DNA of 64,000 bases from Paludibacteraceae bacterium (GCA_017454915.1 JAFTCC010000018.1:33662-97661); one strand, 5' to 3'. Shown: positions 49,911-60,532, numbered from the stretch's first letter. A program made the numbers and translations. The notes: generated by a model not told the origin, from the letters alone.

Positions 49911-51914
49911 ATGACTGAGCAAGACGAAATACTGCATTTGAGGCACGAACTTGAACAGCATAACTATAACTATTACGTGCTTTCGGCTCCTGTCATTTCC
50001 GATTATGACTTCGACATGATGATGCACCGTCTTCAAGACCTTGAGGCGAAGCATCCCGAAATGGAAGACCCCAATTCGCCAACGTGCAGGGTGGGGTCTG
50101 ACATCAGCCAGAAGTTTGAACAGGTAACGCATCGGTATCCAATGCTGTCTCTTGCCAACACATATAACGAAGGCGAAATTAGGGAATGGTATGACCGCGC
50201 AGTCAAAGGACTTGACGGGGAGAGGCCGGAGGTGGTATGCGAACTGAAATTTGATGGCGTGAGCATCAGCCTGTGGTATGATGACGGACAACTGACGAAG
50301 GCTGTTACAAGGGGCGACGGTACGCAAGGCGATGATGTGACCGCCAATGTGAGGACTATTCGCTCAATCCCGCTCACGCTTCGTGGCAATTATCCTAAAC
50401 GCCTCGAAATGAGGGGCGAAGTGCTTATGCCATGGCCTGTGTTCGACAGGCTCAATCATGAGCGTGAAATGCAGGAGGAGCCCTTGTTCGCAAATCCGCG
50501 CAATGCTACGAGCGGAACAATCAAGCAGCAGAACTCTGCCGTGGTGGCAAAGCGGCAGCTTGACGCGTTTCTCTATTTTGTGCTCGGCGAGCAACTGCCA
50601 TGCGCCACGCACTATGACAACCTTATGGCGGCGCGCAGTTGGGGCTTCAAAATATCAGAGCACATCAAACTGGCGCATTCTATCGATGACATAATGGCGT
50701 TCATAACCCACTGGGACACAGAGCGTCACCACCTGCCGTTTGCCACAGATGGCGTTGTGCTCAAAGTCAACAACTTGCGTCAGCAGCAAGAGTTGGGGCT
50801 GACGGCTAAATCACCCCGCTGGGCTATCGCCTACAAGTTTCAGGCAGAACGCGCTTGCACAAGACTCGAAAGTGTAAGTTTCCAAGTGGGAAGGACAGGG
50901 GCTGTTACGCCCGTTGCAAACCTCGACCCTGTGCTGCTCGCAGGCACTGTTGTGAAACGCGCCTCGCTTCACAATGCGGACATCATCAAGCAACTTGACC
51001 TTCACCTCGGAGATATGGTATATGTGGAGAAGGGCGGTGAGATAATACCCAAAATCACAGGCGTGGACTTGGATCAGCGCTCGTTTATGATAGGTCCCGA
51101 AGTGGGTTTTATCACGCGGTGCCCCGAGTGCGGTACTCCTTTGGTGAGATATGAAGGTGAAGCGGCGCACTATTGTCCCAATGAGATGTGTCCGCCACAG
51201 CAGGTCGGCAAACTGATACACTTTGTGAGCCGCAAAGCCATGAATATTGATGGCTTGGGCGAAGAAACGTTACAGGCTATGTTCCAGCAGGGCTTGCTAC
51301 ATGATGTGGCGGACCTGTATGAACTCACCGCGCCTCAAATTGCGGCGATGGAGCGTATGGGCGCAAAATCGGCACATAACATCATCAACGCAATCCGCAA
51401 CAGCGTTGAGGTCCCGTTCGAAAGAGTGCTGTTCGCAATCGGAATACGCTTTGTGGGGCAAACGGTGGCAAAGCAAATTGCCGTAGCCATGAAAAGTATG
51501 GACGCGATTGTTGCCGCAAGTGCGGAACAACTCATGCAGATTGACGGAGTAGGGGAAAGAATTGCTAAAAGTGTGGAGTCTTTTTGCAGAGATGAGCGTA
51601 ATCTGTTGATAATAAGCCGGCTGCGCCACTATGGTCTGCAGATGAATATCAGCACAGAACTCCTTGAGGCTCAAACCGATAAACTCGCAGGAATGTCAAT
51701 AGTCATAAGCGGAGTGTTCCAAAAACATAGCCGTGATGAGTATAAAGCTATGATTGAGAAAAACGGAGGGAAAAATGCATCATCGGTGTCGGCTAAGACC
51801 ACCTTCATCCTTGCGGGAGATAACATGGGGCCGGCAAAATTGGAAAAAGCGCAGGCACTTGGAGTGAAAATCGTCAACGAAGATGAGTTCTTAAGCATGA
51901 TTGCTGACGAGTAG
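49911..51914 (+). CDS. ligA: DNA ligase, NAD-dependent
   Basis: About 667 residues from ATG 49911 (a GTG one codon upstream overlaps the previous stop). It has the Ia NAD domain, nucleotidyl-transfer Lys in [10 protein letters not shown], the OB fold, a four-Cys zinc finger (CPECG...HYCPNEMCP), helix-hairpin-helix repeats ([15 protein letters not shown]) and a C-terminal BRCT domain. It seals nicks in replication and repair. Length matches the family. Confidence 0.97.
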   Translation: MTEQDEILHLRHELEQHNYNYYVLSAPVISDYDFDMMMHRLQDLEAKHPEMEDPNSPTCRVGSDISQKFEQVTHRYPMLSLANTYNEGEIREWYDRAVKGLDGERPEVVCELKFDGVSISLWYDDGQLTKAVTRGDGTQGDDVTANVRTIRSIPLTLRGNYPKRLEMRGEVLMPWPVFDRLNHEREMQEEPLFANPRNATSGTIKQQNSAVVAKRQLDAFLYFVLGEQLPCATHYDNLMAARSWGFKISEHIKLAHSIDDIMAFITHWDTERHHLPFATDGVVLKVNNLRQQQELGLTAKSPRWAIAYKFQAERACTRLESVSFQVGRTGAVTPVANLDPVLLAGTVVKRASLHNADIIKQLDLHLGDMVYVEKGGEIIPKITGVDLDQRSFMIGPEVGFITRCPECGTPLVRYEGEAAHYCPNEMCPPQQVGKLIHFVSRKAMNIDGLGEETLQAMFQQGLLHDVADLYELTAPQIAAMERMGAKSAHNIINAIRNSVEVPFERVLFAIGIRFVGQTVAKQIAVAMKSMDAIVAASAEQLMQIDGVGERIAKSVESFCRDERNLLIISRLRHYGLQMNISTELLEAQTDKLAGMSIVISGVFQKHSRDEYKAMIEKNGGKNASSVSAKTTFILAGDNMGPAKLEKAQALGVKIVNEDEFLSMIADE

Positions 51915-52007
51915 TCAATCATCAAATGGTTTATGCCAGATGACGTGCCATACCGCATCCCTACGGCTGATGACTTTCTACAATAACTAAAAAAAATCCT
52001 TATTCCA

Positions 52008-52570
52008 GTGAATAAAATACTTCTCTATATCCGCGATTTCGTTTTTCAGCGCACATTGCGCAGAACACCATCTGTGCCGTCGGTTTATGTGGACTATGAA
52101 CATGCCAATACGGTTCTTGTGCTTTTCGAGAGTGATATGCTCGAGCGTAACACGCTGATAAGGAGCATAATAAAACAGATGCAAAGCGACGGGAAAACGG
52201 TTGCGGCATGCGGCTTTGTCGAAAAAAAGAAGTGCAGTCTGCCATTTTGCCTCAATTCAGGATACTCGGATTAAGTGATATCGATTGGTTTCAGAGACCG
52301 TTGGATGAGAATATCAGCGACCTGCTCGAGCAGCACTTTGACCTCTTGCTTGACCTGACGACAAAGAGCGTAAGACCGTTGGAATACCTGATGCTGCGGT
52401 TGGATGTCTCGCTCAAAGTCGGGCGCACAGAGCTTTGCGGACTACGCTTTGCCGTACCGCAGGAAATGTTGCAAGAAGAGGAAGAAACGGAAGAAAACAA
52501 CCTCCAACTTGCCATCAAAATGCTTTGGAAAGAATACTACAAGTATCTCAATGCCATTAAAAACAAGTGA
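52008..52570 (+). CDS. DUF6913-like protein, split by a -1 frame change at an A AAA AAG heptamer
   Basis: Two overlapping frames, 52008-52274 and 52208-52570, together encode one protein of about 187 residues, like the DUF6913 family that follows ligA in Bacteroidales. The N-terminal half gives YVDYEHANTVLVLFESDM; the C-terminal half resumes with EVQSAILPQFRILGLSDIDW in the -1 frame. The switch point lies in a run of seven A (52222-52228) that contains A AAA AAG in phase (52223-52229), the slippery heptamer of E. coli dnaX. It may be programmed frameshifting, a real mutation or a homopolymer sequencing error. The start GTG 52008 is tentative. Confidence 0.6.
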
Positions 52571-52580
52571 TATGCAAACG

Positions 52581-52997
52581 CTATAGTTTACTGCTTCTGC
52601 GCTCTCTGACGATGAGCAGGGCCGCATCGCGTATCTGCTCGGGAAGCTCTATGCTGCGCAGTTGAAGGCTGCGGCACCAGCCGGCAACATCCTCTTCACG
52701 CAGTGAATAAAACACATCCTCAAACATTTTCAGTTCACTTTCATCATAGTCATCACCGCTGCGGTTGGCGAGTGCGTCAAGTTCCTCATCGTCATAGTAT
52801 TCTATCTCAGCACTGCTGTTAAGCAGGCTTTCTCTTTCGCACACGAGGTGCTGGCCGCAGCACTCCTGCGATGGTTCTGCCAACTCTTCGCCATTCGCAA
52901 GACGTTTCCTGCGCCTGCGTTCCCTGATTTCAGTGCCTACGATGGCAATGATGCCTGTTATGGCAAACAACGACAACACTATTACGACACGTATCAT
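52581..52997 (-). CDS. Small single-TM protein with CCG-x-H-x2-C motif
   Basis: 138 residues with an N-terminal membrane helix (about 3-21), a basic stretch (RERRRRKRL), a CCGQHLVCERESLL segment and acidic sequence followed by GWCRSLQLRSIELP. The family is known to me only as a conserved Bacteroidales hypothetical protein. The Cys and His could bind metal. It is convergent with the DUF6913 gene, with 10 bp between. Confidence 0.75.
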   Translation of the reverse strand: MIRVVIVLSLFAITGIIAIVGTEIRERRRRKRLANGEELAEPSQECCGQHLVCERESLLNSSAEIEYYDDEELDALANRSGDDYDESELKMFEDVFYSLREEDVAGWCRSLQLRSIELPEQIRDAALLIVRERRSSKL

Positions 52998-53084
52998 ATC
53001 CGCTTAAAATGTTTCTTTTGTTTTTTTATGATGCAAAGTTAATGCTTTTTGCACATATTTTGCTAAAAAATACACTCCAAGTGT

Positions 53085-53116
53085 GTTGTCAGTCCATTTT
53101 TTTTGCCTAAATTTGC
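53085..53116 (+). promoter_or_regulatory. SusC-SusD locus promoter
   Basis: GTTG at 53085-53088, 19-base spacer, TAAATTTGC at 53108-53116; the leader to ATG 53174 is about 55 bases. Confidence 0.7.
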
Positions 53117-53173
53117 AGTCTAACAAGCCATGAAAAATATTTGTATAATCTTTTAACACTTATTTACCTATAC

Positions 53174-56100
53174 ATGAAAGCAATCATTAAGAATTCTCGA
53201 ATGATGCGCCTCTGTCTAACCGCCTTTATGCTTTGTGCGGGCATTTTTGCGTTTGGTCAGACCAAGCACATTTCCGGTGTCATTAAAGATAACACCGGCG
53301 AGACAGTAATTTCCGCTTCAATTGTGGTGCCAGGCACTACAATCGGAACAGTGTCCGACTTTGACGGCAACTATGAACTTGATGTTCCTGCCGATGCAAA
53401 GGTTCTCGAAGTATCTTTTATTGGCATGCAGACTAAAGAAGTGCCCATCACAGGCAGTGTAATTGACGTCGTGCTTGTCGAAGACAACAAAGTGCTCGAA
53501 GAAGTTGTCGTAACGGGTTATGGTCAGACCAAGAAACGCGACTTGGTAACTTCTGTCGCGTCTGTTGGAGCTGAACAACTTAAGGACATCCCGGTAACTT
53601 CCGCTTCTGAAGCCCTGCAAGGTAAACTGGCTGGCGTTCAGGTTACAGCGTCTGACGGTGCTGCCGATGCCGAAATCAATATCCGCGTGCGTGGCGGTAC
53701 GTCTATCACACAGTCCAACGAACCGCTCTACATTGTTGACGGTTTCCCGGTATCAAGCATCGCCGACATCGCACCCGGCGACATTCAGTCGATGGACGTG
53801 CTTAAAGACGCTGCCGCAACAGCCATCTATGGTGCGCAAGGTGCCAACGGCGTTATTATCATCACTACCAAAGACTCCGACACCGACTCCGACAAGATGA
53901 CGTTCCACATCGACTACACCGGATATGTTGGCTGGAAACGCATGGCGAAAAAGTACGACATGATGTCGGCGCGCGATTTCGCACTCATGCAATATGAGTA
54001 TGCCTATTTCAAAGGTAAATCAAAAGACTGGTTCTCAACGCCATTCGATCCTTACGTAGCACGTAACGAAGATGGTACAATAAATGGCGATGATGTTACG
54101 CCTATCTCGCAAGTGCTTGATTATTATTCAAAAGAAGCGAAGTACTACGATTGGCAGCGTGCCACATTCGGTCCCACATGGGGCGAGGGACTGCACAGCG
54201 GTAGCGATTATGACCCCGATAGGGAGGGTTATTATGAACACCAAGGCTTTACCTCAAACCATAGTATAAGCCTCACGGGTGGTAACAAAAACGCCAACTT
54301 CAACCTCTCATACAGCCGTGTGGACGACAAAGGTATCATGTACGGCTCCAACTATGCGCGTAACAACGTGTCCTTCAAAGCCAAATTCAAACCCGTCAAA
54401 GACCTCACCATTGGCGTGACAACACGTTTCTCTAACACCGCCACTCTCGGCCCCGGTGCCAACGTGAGCGACGACAGCGGCTCATCATCTGACTCCCGCG
54501 TGCGCAACGCCGTGGCGTACACACCTATTAAACTGTTCGCAAAAGACTCAAACCAAGACCTTGAAGACGAGTCCTCGTTCGGTAATATGTACGACCCAAT
54601 CACTACCATTGACCACAACTATAAGTGGAAAAAGGATAATAAGTGGACCCTCAACGGTTATATTTCCTATAAGTTCGCCAAACACTTCACTATCAAAACC
54701 GAACTGGGTTTTGAAACACGCAACCGCGACACCAACCGTCTTTATGGTCCCACTACTTACTTCTCACGTCGTGGCGAAGGTGCCACTTTCTCCGGTAAGT
54801 CGGGTATGAACAACGCACAGGTAATTGACCAGCGCGACCAGAAACTGCGCAACACCAACACATTAGAGTATAAAAACAAGTGGGGCCAGCACAATTTTGA
54901 CATCCTCATCGGTGAAGAGCAGACCTGGAACAAGGGCTGGCAGGAAACGATTTGGGGCTACGGTTTCGACCCCAACTATTCCAGCGAAACGGTATTCAAT
55001 CACCTTAACGACAACCTCGCGCGTACCATCTCTAACAAGATTAACGCTACTGATAACATGCTGTCGTTCTTCGCCCGTGCCAACTATAACTATCGCGGCC
55101 GCTACTATCTGACAGCCACGTTCCGTGCTGACTGCTCAACACGCTTCGCGCGCGGCAACCAATGGGGCTACTTCCCATCAGTGGCTCTGGCATGGCGTAT
55201 GTCCGACGAAAACTGGATGCAAGGCGCATCAGACTGGCTCTCTAACCTCAAATTACGTTTCTCGTACGGTACTGCCGGAAACAACAATGTAGAGACCGGT
55301 TTCCTCTACGCCGACTACACAGCAAGCACAGACAGTTATTCTGCCGGATTCCCATCAGACGTTTACTACTACATCGGCGGCGAGGCTAAAACGCCGACGG
55401 CATCTAACTCAAAACTCAAATGGGAGACAACGCACACTCGTAACCTCGGTATTGACTATGGTTTCTTCAACGAGCGTCTCTCCGGTGCCATCGACCTCTA
55501 CTGGAACACCACCAAAGACCTCATTATCCGCTATGCCCTACAAGGACGCGGAGGCTATAGCTACCAGTATCGCAATATAGGTTCTACCGAAAACAAAGGT
55601 GTTGAATTCTCAATCAAGGGCGTTATTCTCGACCATAAGAGCCCGACACTGTCGTACGGACTTACTGCCGATGCCAATATCTCCTTCAACTTCAACAAGG
55701 TCATCGACCTCGGCGGCATGGATACATACCCAGTGGGCACAGGCGTTTACACCTCTAAATATCAGCCCGACGGATTGGAATATCAACTTCGTGAAGGAAG
55801 CCCCATGGGTAACGTTTACGGCTTCAAAACCGCAGGCTGGTACACCGCTGACGACTTCGACGTTTATGACTTCATGAACGACCGCTGGCTCAAGAAAACA
55901 ATTGATGAAAATGGAAATGAGGTGCTCTCAACTATCGCCGACCCGCTGGTATCCGAAGGCGTGGCACGACCCGGAACAGTGAAAGTTGTCAAAGCTGACG
56001 GCACACCGGCTGAAAGCGCTGACGACATCGTCAAAATCGGTAACACACTACCTCTCTTCACCGGTGGTTTCAACATTTCGGCATTCGTCGGAGGCGATAA

Positions 56101-56704
56101 GTGGGGCAAGGTGGACATCTCTGCCAACTTCACCTACAGCTATGGAAACGACATCGTCAACATGACTGGACTTGACCTCACCACTGTCGTCGAGAGTACA
56201 AAAACCCGTAACCTGCTTGCCAGCGCAGCATACGGCAAACGCTACTCCCTCTTCAGCACTGACGGAGAGTATCTGCCTCTCTCGGCTAAACACGTTGACG
56301 AGGTGATCCCTGGCACCGAAATCGTTGTCTCACAAATGGTAACAGGTGACAACTATGAGGCTCTCAAGAATACTTTGGCACAAGCCAACGCTGGAGCCAG
56401 CATCGCCAACCCGACACAAAGTCAAGTGCTCCTCACTGACCAGTATGTTGAGGACGGCTCATTCCTCCGCTTCCAAAACCTCACTATCGGATATTCATTC
56501 CCGAAAGTATGGATGGAAAAAGCCCACCTGACCAACGTGCGTGTATTCTTCCAAGCAACCAACCTATTCTGCGTATCTCCTTATTCAGGACTTGACCCCG
56601 AGGTCAACACCAGAGCCAAGAGGAATCCTATGCTCATCGGCGTGGATTATTCCGCATATCCTAAAAACCGCGGCTTCAACGTCGGCGTGAACTTCCAATT
56701 CTAA
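53174..56704 (+). CDS. SusC/RagA-family TonB-linked outer membrane protein
   Basis: About 1176 residues from ATG 53174 (the upstream TTG at 53141 is less likely). A signal peptide (1-27) is followed by a carboxypeptidase-regulatory-like domain (ISGVIKDNTGETV, near 30-110), a TonB box EEVVVTGYGQTKKRD, a plug domain, and a 22-stranded barrel ending in FNVGVNFQF. It imports oligosaccharides across the outer membrane with its SusD partner, 21 bp downstream. The cognate glycan is inferred as pectic from the pectate lyase beyond. Confidence 0.95.
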   Translation: MKAIIKNSRMMRLCLTAFMLCAGIFAFGQTKHISGVIKDNTGETVISASIVVPGTTIGTVSDFDGNYELDVPADAKVLEVSFIGMQTKEVPITGSVIDVVLVEDNKVLEEVVVTGYGQTKKRDLVTSVASVGAEQLKDIPVTSASEALQGKLAGVQVTASDGAADAEINIRVRGGTSITQSNEPLYIVDGFPVSSIADIAPGDIQSMDVLKDAAATAIYGAQGANGVIIITTKDSDTDSDKMTFHIDYTGYVGWKRMAKKYDMMSARDFALMQYEYAYFKGKSKDWFSTPFDPYVARNEDGTINGDDVTPISQVLDYYSKEAKYYDWQRATFGPTWGEGLHSGSDYDPDREGYYEHQGFTSNHSISLTGGNKNANFNLSYSRVDDKGIMYGSNYARNNVSFKAKFKPVKDLTIGVTTRFSNTATLGPGANVSDDSGSSSDSRVRNAVAYTPIKLFAKDSNQDLEDESSFGNMYDPITTIDHNYKWKKDNKWTLNGYISYKFAKHFTIKTELGFETRNRDTNRLYGPTTYFSRRGEGATFSGKSGMNNAQVIDQRDQKLRNTNTLEYKNKWGQHNFDILIGEEQTWNKGWQETIWGYGFDPNYSSETVFNHLNDNLARTISNKINATDNMLSFFARANYNYRGRYYLTATFRADCSTRFARGNQWGYFPSVALAWRMSDENWMQGASDWLSNLKLRFSYGTAGNNNVETGFLYADYTASTDSYSAGFPSDVYYYIGGEAKTPTASNSKLKWETTHTRNLGIDYGFFNERLSGAIDLYWNTTKDLIIRYALQGRGGYSYQYRNIGSTENKGVEFSIKGVILDHKSPTLSYGLTADANISFNFNKVIDLGGMDTYPVGTGVYTSKYQPDGLEYQLREGSPMGNVYGFKTAGWYTADDFDVYDFMNDRWLKKTIDENGNEVLSTIADPLVSEGVARPGTVKVVKADGTPAESADDIVKIGNTLPLFTGGFNISAFVGGDKWGKVDISANFTYSYGNDIVNMTGLDLTTVVESTKTRNLLASAAYGKRYSLFSTDGEYLPLSAKHVDEVIPGTEIVVSQMVTGDNYEALKNTLAQANAGASIANPTQSQVLLTDQYVEDGSFLRFQNLTIGYSFPKVWMEKAHLTNVRVFFQATNLFCVSPYSGLDPEVNTRAKRNPMLIGVDYSAYPKNRGFNVGVNFQF

Positions 56705-56725
56705 AAAAATAAAACACTTGATATT

Positions 56726-58684
56726 ATGAAAAAGGTAAAATATATTATTATTGGCATGGCGGCGCTGATGTTTGCTGGGTGCAAGGATTTTTTCGAACCC
56801 GAATCCCCATCGTCAATAGCCGGCGAACTAATCTACACTTCGCCCGACAAGATTGAAAATGCCATTCATGGTGTATATCACATCTTTAACGAGAATAACT
56901 CATACCGCAATCGCCTAATGTGCGGCTACCAAGGTCTCAACACCGACATTGAGTTCAACAACAAAACCGGTGACGACGAATTGGCTATCTGCGCCTACAA
57001 CATGAACCTGACCAACGCCCGCGTGGGTCAGAACAATGGCGGTATATGGTCGTATCTCAACATCGGAATCGAACGCTGCACCAACATCATCGAGGGCATC
57101 GAGGAATATGGCGACTTGAACAACGCAAGAACAAGCTATTATCTCGGCGAGACCCTCACCTTGCGGGCTTTCCTCTATAGCGAGATGATAAAACTCTGGG
57201 GCGACGTGCCGGCACGATTCGAGTCGGTAACCAAAAACCCAGATGTGCTCAACACCGTCAAAACAGACCGCAACGGTATCTTTGACCGCCTGCGCATTGA
57301 CCTCAAACGTGCTGCGGAACTGATGCCGTGGGCTGCCGAATGCCCTGCCGGTGTCAACAACACCACGCAACGTCCCAGCAAGGCTTTCGCTCTGGCACTG
57401 CTGGCACGCATAGACCTCAACTACGCCGGCTACGCGCTCAGACCAGACTTCATACAAGTGGGAGGCGGAGCTCCTTATAGCGTGCAACTGAACACCAAAG
57501 ACAACGCCAATCTGCGACGTGAACTCTATGCCGAAGCTATGAATGCTTGCGGACAAATAGTAGCGCAAGAAGACTTCAAGTTCAAAAGCGACTTCGAGGA
57601 CATCTTCCGCACGATCTGCCAAGACGTGTCTGTTTACAGCAACACAGAAGTAATCTTCGCTATCCCGTGCCCCGAAAACCGCGGACAGTTCATGAACTAC
57701 AACTGTATCAACGTCAAGGATGTCTCCAAAGGCATAAGAAACTATGCCGGCGGCTCAACCAACGCCTGCCAGCGTGTCATGCCGACGCTCTACTATGACT
57801 ATGACCCCAATGACAAACGCCGCGATGTAACTATAGCGCAATGGCTATGGAGCACTGCTACACCAAAAGGCTGGAGTGAAGAAAGAATGCAGAATGTTTT
57901 CCCAGGATATACCACAAAACCGCTCTATCAAAGTCCTAAAGACCTCCACAATATGTCTCTTGGCAAGTTCCGCGTTGAATGGATGTCAAAAGAATTCAAC
58001 TCTTCAGGCGACGACGGCGTTGACTTCCCCATCGTGCGCTACACCGATGTTATGCTCATGTATTGCGAAGCTTCGCTTGGCGGTATCACAGGTGATGTGC
58101 CGGCAGCCGGAACAATTGATGCACAGCAACTCTTCGACAGAGTGCGTCAACGCGCTGGACTCGAAAGCAAACCGCTCAACATGGAAAACCTTATGGAAGA
58201 GCGCAAATTCGAACTTTGCGGTGAATATGTCCGTAAATATGACTTGCAGCGTTGGGGACTTCTCAAAACGAAACTCGTCGAGACACGCGCACGCCTTGAC
58301 AACCTCATGGCACATTCAGGAGAATTTGCGCAAGTGTCTGACACATTATGGGTTAAGTTCAAAAGAGTAGAACCAGAAATAGCAGCTGCTCAATATCTCT
58401 ATCAAGGTGAAGGTGCTACTGCCGATGCGGCATTCGTAATTGATAGTATCTATGGCAGAAACCTCGGAGAGAACACACGTCCTGCATATTATAAGACCTC
58501 AAATGGCTGGTGCACAAAGAGTGTGCTTGACGGTTACACCTTCTCACAATATGACGATGAGGGCAAACCCAATTTCCTGCTCTATAAAGACGCAGACCTG
58601 ATTGACAAACGCCAACTTTGGCCAATATTCGCATCCGATGTGGCTGTGTCTAACGGAACACTCTGGAACGACTATGACTACTAA
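56726..58684 (+). CDS. SusD/RagB-family surface glycan-binding lipoprotein
   Basis: 652 residues with a lipoprotein signal (AALMFAGC, Cys19), a TPR-like N-terminal half (LNIGIERCTNIIEGIEEYG, YYLGETLTLRAFLYSEMIKLWGDVP) and a C-terminal SusD domain containing NLMEERKFELCGEYVRKYDLQRWG. It covers the SusC barrel and captures glycan. It is longer than many SusD proteins. A terminator follows at 58708. Confidence 0.95.
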   Translation: MKKVKYIIIGMAALMFAGCKDFFEPESPSSIAGELIYTSPDKIENAIHGVYHIFNENNSYRNRLMCGYQGLNTDIEFNNKTGDDELAICAYNMNLTNARVGQNNGGIWSYLNIGIERCTNIIEGIEEYGDLNNARTSYYLGETLTLRAFLYSEMIKLWGDVPARFESVTKNPDVLNTVKTDRNGIFDRLRIDLKRAAELMPWAAECPAGVNNTTQRPSKAFALALLARIDLNYAGYALRPDFIQVGGGAPYSVQLNTKDNANLRRELYAEAMNACGQIVAQEDFKFKSDFEDIFRTICQDVSVYSNTEVIFAIPCPENRGQFMNYNCINVKDVSKGIRNYAGGSTNACQRVMPTLYYDYDPNDKRRDVTIAQWLWSTATPKGWSEERMQNVFPGYTTKPLYQSPKDLHNMSLGKFRVEWMSKEFNSSGDDGVDFPIVRYTDVMLMYCEASLGGITGDVPAAGTIDAQQLFDRVRQRAGLESKPLNMENLMEERKFELCGEYVRKYDLQRWGLLKTKLVETRARLDNLMAHSGEFAQVSDTLWVKFKRVEPEIAAAQYLYQGEGATADAAFVIDSIYGRNLGENTRPAYYKTSNGWCTKSVLDGYTFSQYDDEGKPNFLLYKDADLIDKRQLWPIFASDVAVSNGTLWNDYDY

Positions 58685-58707
58685 TTAGGCTTATATTTAA
58701 TCCAAAC

Positions 58708-58745
58708 AAATCCCGTTGTACTTCCGTACGGCGGGATTTCTTTAT
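58708..58745 (+). terminator. Terminator after SusD
   Basis: AAATCCCG (58708-58715) and CGGGATTT (58732-58739) with an inner GTAC/GTAC stem, followed by CTTTA. It separates SusCD from the PL1 gene. Confidence 0.75.
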
Positions 58746-58778
58746 GCTTTCAATGAGCCAAACTAATCCGCATATTTT

Positions 58779-58977
58779 AACCCAAATCGGTCATTAGAAT
58801 TATTAGGATTTTTTGCTTTATTTTTGAGCGGATTTTTGTCTTTGAACGAGGGAATTATGTGGGCATAATGACCGAGCAAAAAGCAAAAAGATGCCAAAAA
58901 GAAACAAAAAAGACAATAATAGACTACTTTTTGTAAGCACTGACCCAAACTTGTCGGTCTAATGACCGATTTGGGTT
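58779..58977 (+). mobile_element. Complete copy of the 200-bp inverted-repeat element (MITE/BIME-like)
   Basis: The ends carry exact 20-base inverted repeats: AACCCAAATCGGTCATTAGA at 58779-58798 and its reverse complement at 58958-58977. Within the right part GACCCAAACTTGTCGGTC and GACCGATTTGGGTTT fold back on each other around TAAT. The interior carries a 22-codon micro-ORF (58868-58936). No transposase is encoded. An inverted copy, 97% identical over 155 bases, starts at 63846, and lone ends occur elsewhere in the window. No exact target-site duplication was found. Confidence 0.85.
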
Positions 58978-59023
58978 TAATCCAAATCATCCGCTGTACT
59001 TGATATTCGACACCAAAACCTGT

Positions 59024-59055
59024 TTTGTTATATCAGAAAAAAGCATTAAATTTGC
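59024..59055 (+). promoter_or_regulatory. Promoter of the pectate lyase-lipoprotein unit
   Basis: TTTG at 59024-59027, 19-base spacer, TAAATTTGC at 59047-59055; it gives the PL1 gene its own start 45 bases after the repeat element. Confidence 0.7.
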
Positions 59056-59080
59056 TAAATAATTTGCAATTAAATTGAAA

Positions 59081-60514
59081 ATGAAAAAAGTAGTACAGAT
59101 TTTGTTAGTGGCGTTGGTTTTTGTTGCAGTTTCTTCCTGTAAAGACAACGATTCTTCTTCTGAACCGCAAGTTACCCAAAAGTATTTGGCATTTCCGGGC
59201 GCAGAAGGTGGTGGTAAGTTTGCCTGTGGTGGTGCTGGTGGGCAGGTCATACACATCACTTCACTTGAAGATAACGAACCCAGTAAAACTCTTATTAAAG
59301 GCACATTACGCCATGCGCTTATGCAGTCAGGAGCAAGAACGATAGTGTTCGACGTGGCGGGAATAATACACCTTAAGTCAGAACTTGTCATAGAAAAAGG
59401 TAGCCTAACAATTGCAGGTCAGACTGCCCCGGGGGACGGCATTTGCATTGCCGACGGAGGAGTGCAAATCCATAACTGCTCCAACGTGCTTGTGCAGTTC
59501 ATCAGGTTCCGCATGGGTGACAAGCGCCAGAACGAAGCGGACGCGCTCGAAGTCAGGGGATGTAAGAACGTGATGATTGACCACTGCTCAATGTCGTGGT
59601 CAACTGACGAATGTGTGTCGGTATATGACAACGAAAACACCACTGTCCAATACTGCATTATTGCAGAAAGCCTGCGCAATTCTGTTCACGGAAAGGGCAG
59701 GCATGGTTATGGCGGCATCTGGGGCGGAAACAATGCCTCGTTCCATCACAATCTGTTATGCCACCACGACAGCCGCAACCCGCGCTTCGATCACCAACTT
59801 GTGTCTGAACTTCAGGGACCTATCGACTTTGTTAACAATGTAGTTTACAATTGGGGTGGCAACAGCGCATACGGGGGCGAAGGCAGAAAGATTAACTTCG
59901 TCAACAACTGGTATCAGCCAGGTCCGGCATCAAGTAGTCAAAACCGTTTTTTCAACCCTACCACTACATGCTCCGAAGCCAAGTGCAAACCTGTGCAGTC
60001 AAACGGACGATTCTACCTCACGGGCAATGTGAATCCCGAATATCCTGATGCCACCGCTGATAACTGGGGAGTTGGGGTACAAATGGACAAGAAAAACAGC
60101 GTGGATAAAATGTCAATGAAAGTTGATGTGCCGTTTGAGGTAACCGCCCTGTCAACAACCCAGACGCCACAGGAAGCTTTTGAAACTGTGCTGCAAAAGG
60201 CCGGCTGCTCACTTCAGCGCGACATTCTTGACCAGACATACATCAAGGATGTGCGTAATGACTCTTATACGCATAATGGTTCCAATGGAAGCAGCAACGG
60301 CTTGATAGACACGCAGTCGGATGCCGGAGGATGGCCCCAATACAACACTGCTGAGGCTCCCAAGGACACTGATAATGACGGGATACCTGATGAATGGGAG
60401 GTTGAACACGGATTGGATCCGCTCAACTACCTTGATGGTTCGCAGAGGCCGCTCGGGGCTGAATTCACCAACTTGCAGACCTATATCCACAGCATCGTGG
60501 CACACTTGTATTAA
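59081..60514 (+). CDS. PL1 pectate lyase, secreted lipoprotein
   Basis: 477 residues from ATG 59081. Lipoprotein signal with Cys20 (VAVSSC), a parallel beta-helix with the PL1 marks VMIDHCSMSWSTDECVSVYDNENT, GIWGGNNASFHHNLLCHHDSRNPRFD (catalytic Arg in the last part), then ended by a Ca-binding-type DTDNDGIPDEWEVEHGLDP motif. It cleaves polygalacturonate by beta-elimination at the surface or in the periplasm. It and the following lipoprotein are transcribed separately from SusCD. Confidence 0.9.
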   Translation: MKKVVQILLVALVFVAVSSCKDNDSSSEPQVTQKYLAFPGAEGGGKFACGGAGGQVIHITSLEDNEPSKTLIKGTLRHALMQSGARTIVFDVAGIIHLKSELVIEKGSLTIAGQTAPGDGICIADGGVQIHNCSNVLVQFIRFRMGDKRQNEADALEVRGCKNVMIDHCSMSWSTDECVSVYDNENTTVQYCIIAESLRNSVHGKGRHGYGGIWGGNNASFHHNLLCHHDSRNPRFDHQLVSELQGPIDFVNNVVYNWGGNSAYGGEGRKINFVNNWYQPGPASSSQNRFFNPTTTCSEAKCKPVQSNGRFYLTGNVNPEYPDATADNWGVGVQMDKKNSVDKMSMKVDVPFEVTALSTTQTPQEAFETVLQKAGCSLQRDILDQTYIKDVRNDSYTHNGSNGSSNGLIDTQSDAGGWPQYNTAEAPKDTDNDGIPDEWEVEHGLDPLNYLDGSQRPLGAEFTNLQTYIHSIVAHLY

Positions 60515-60532
60515 AAACAAATTCAGATTTAT

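Noticed and set aside
57000..57700. Minus-strand frame of 235 codons inside the SusD gene (56915-57622)
   Set aside because: A shadow of SusD; no start context and no family resemblance.
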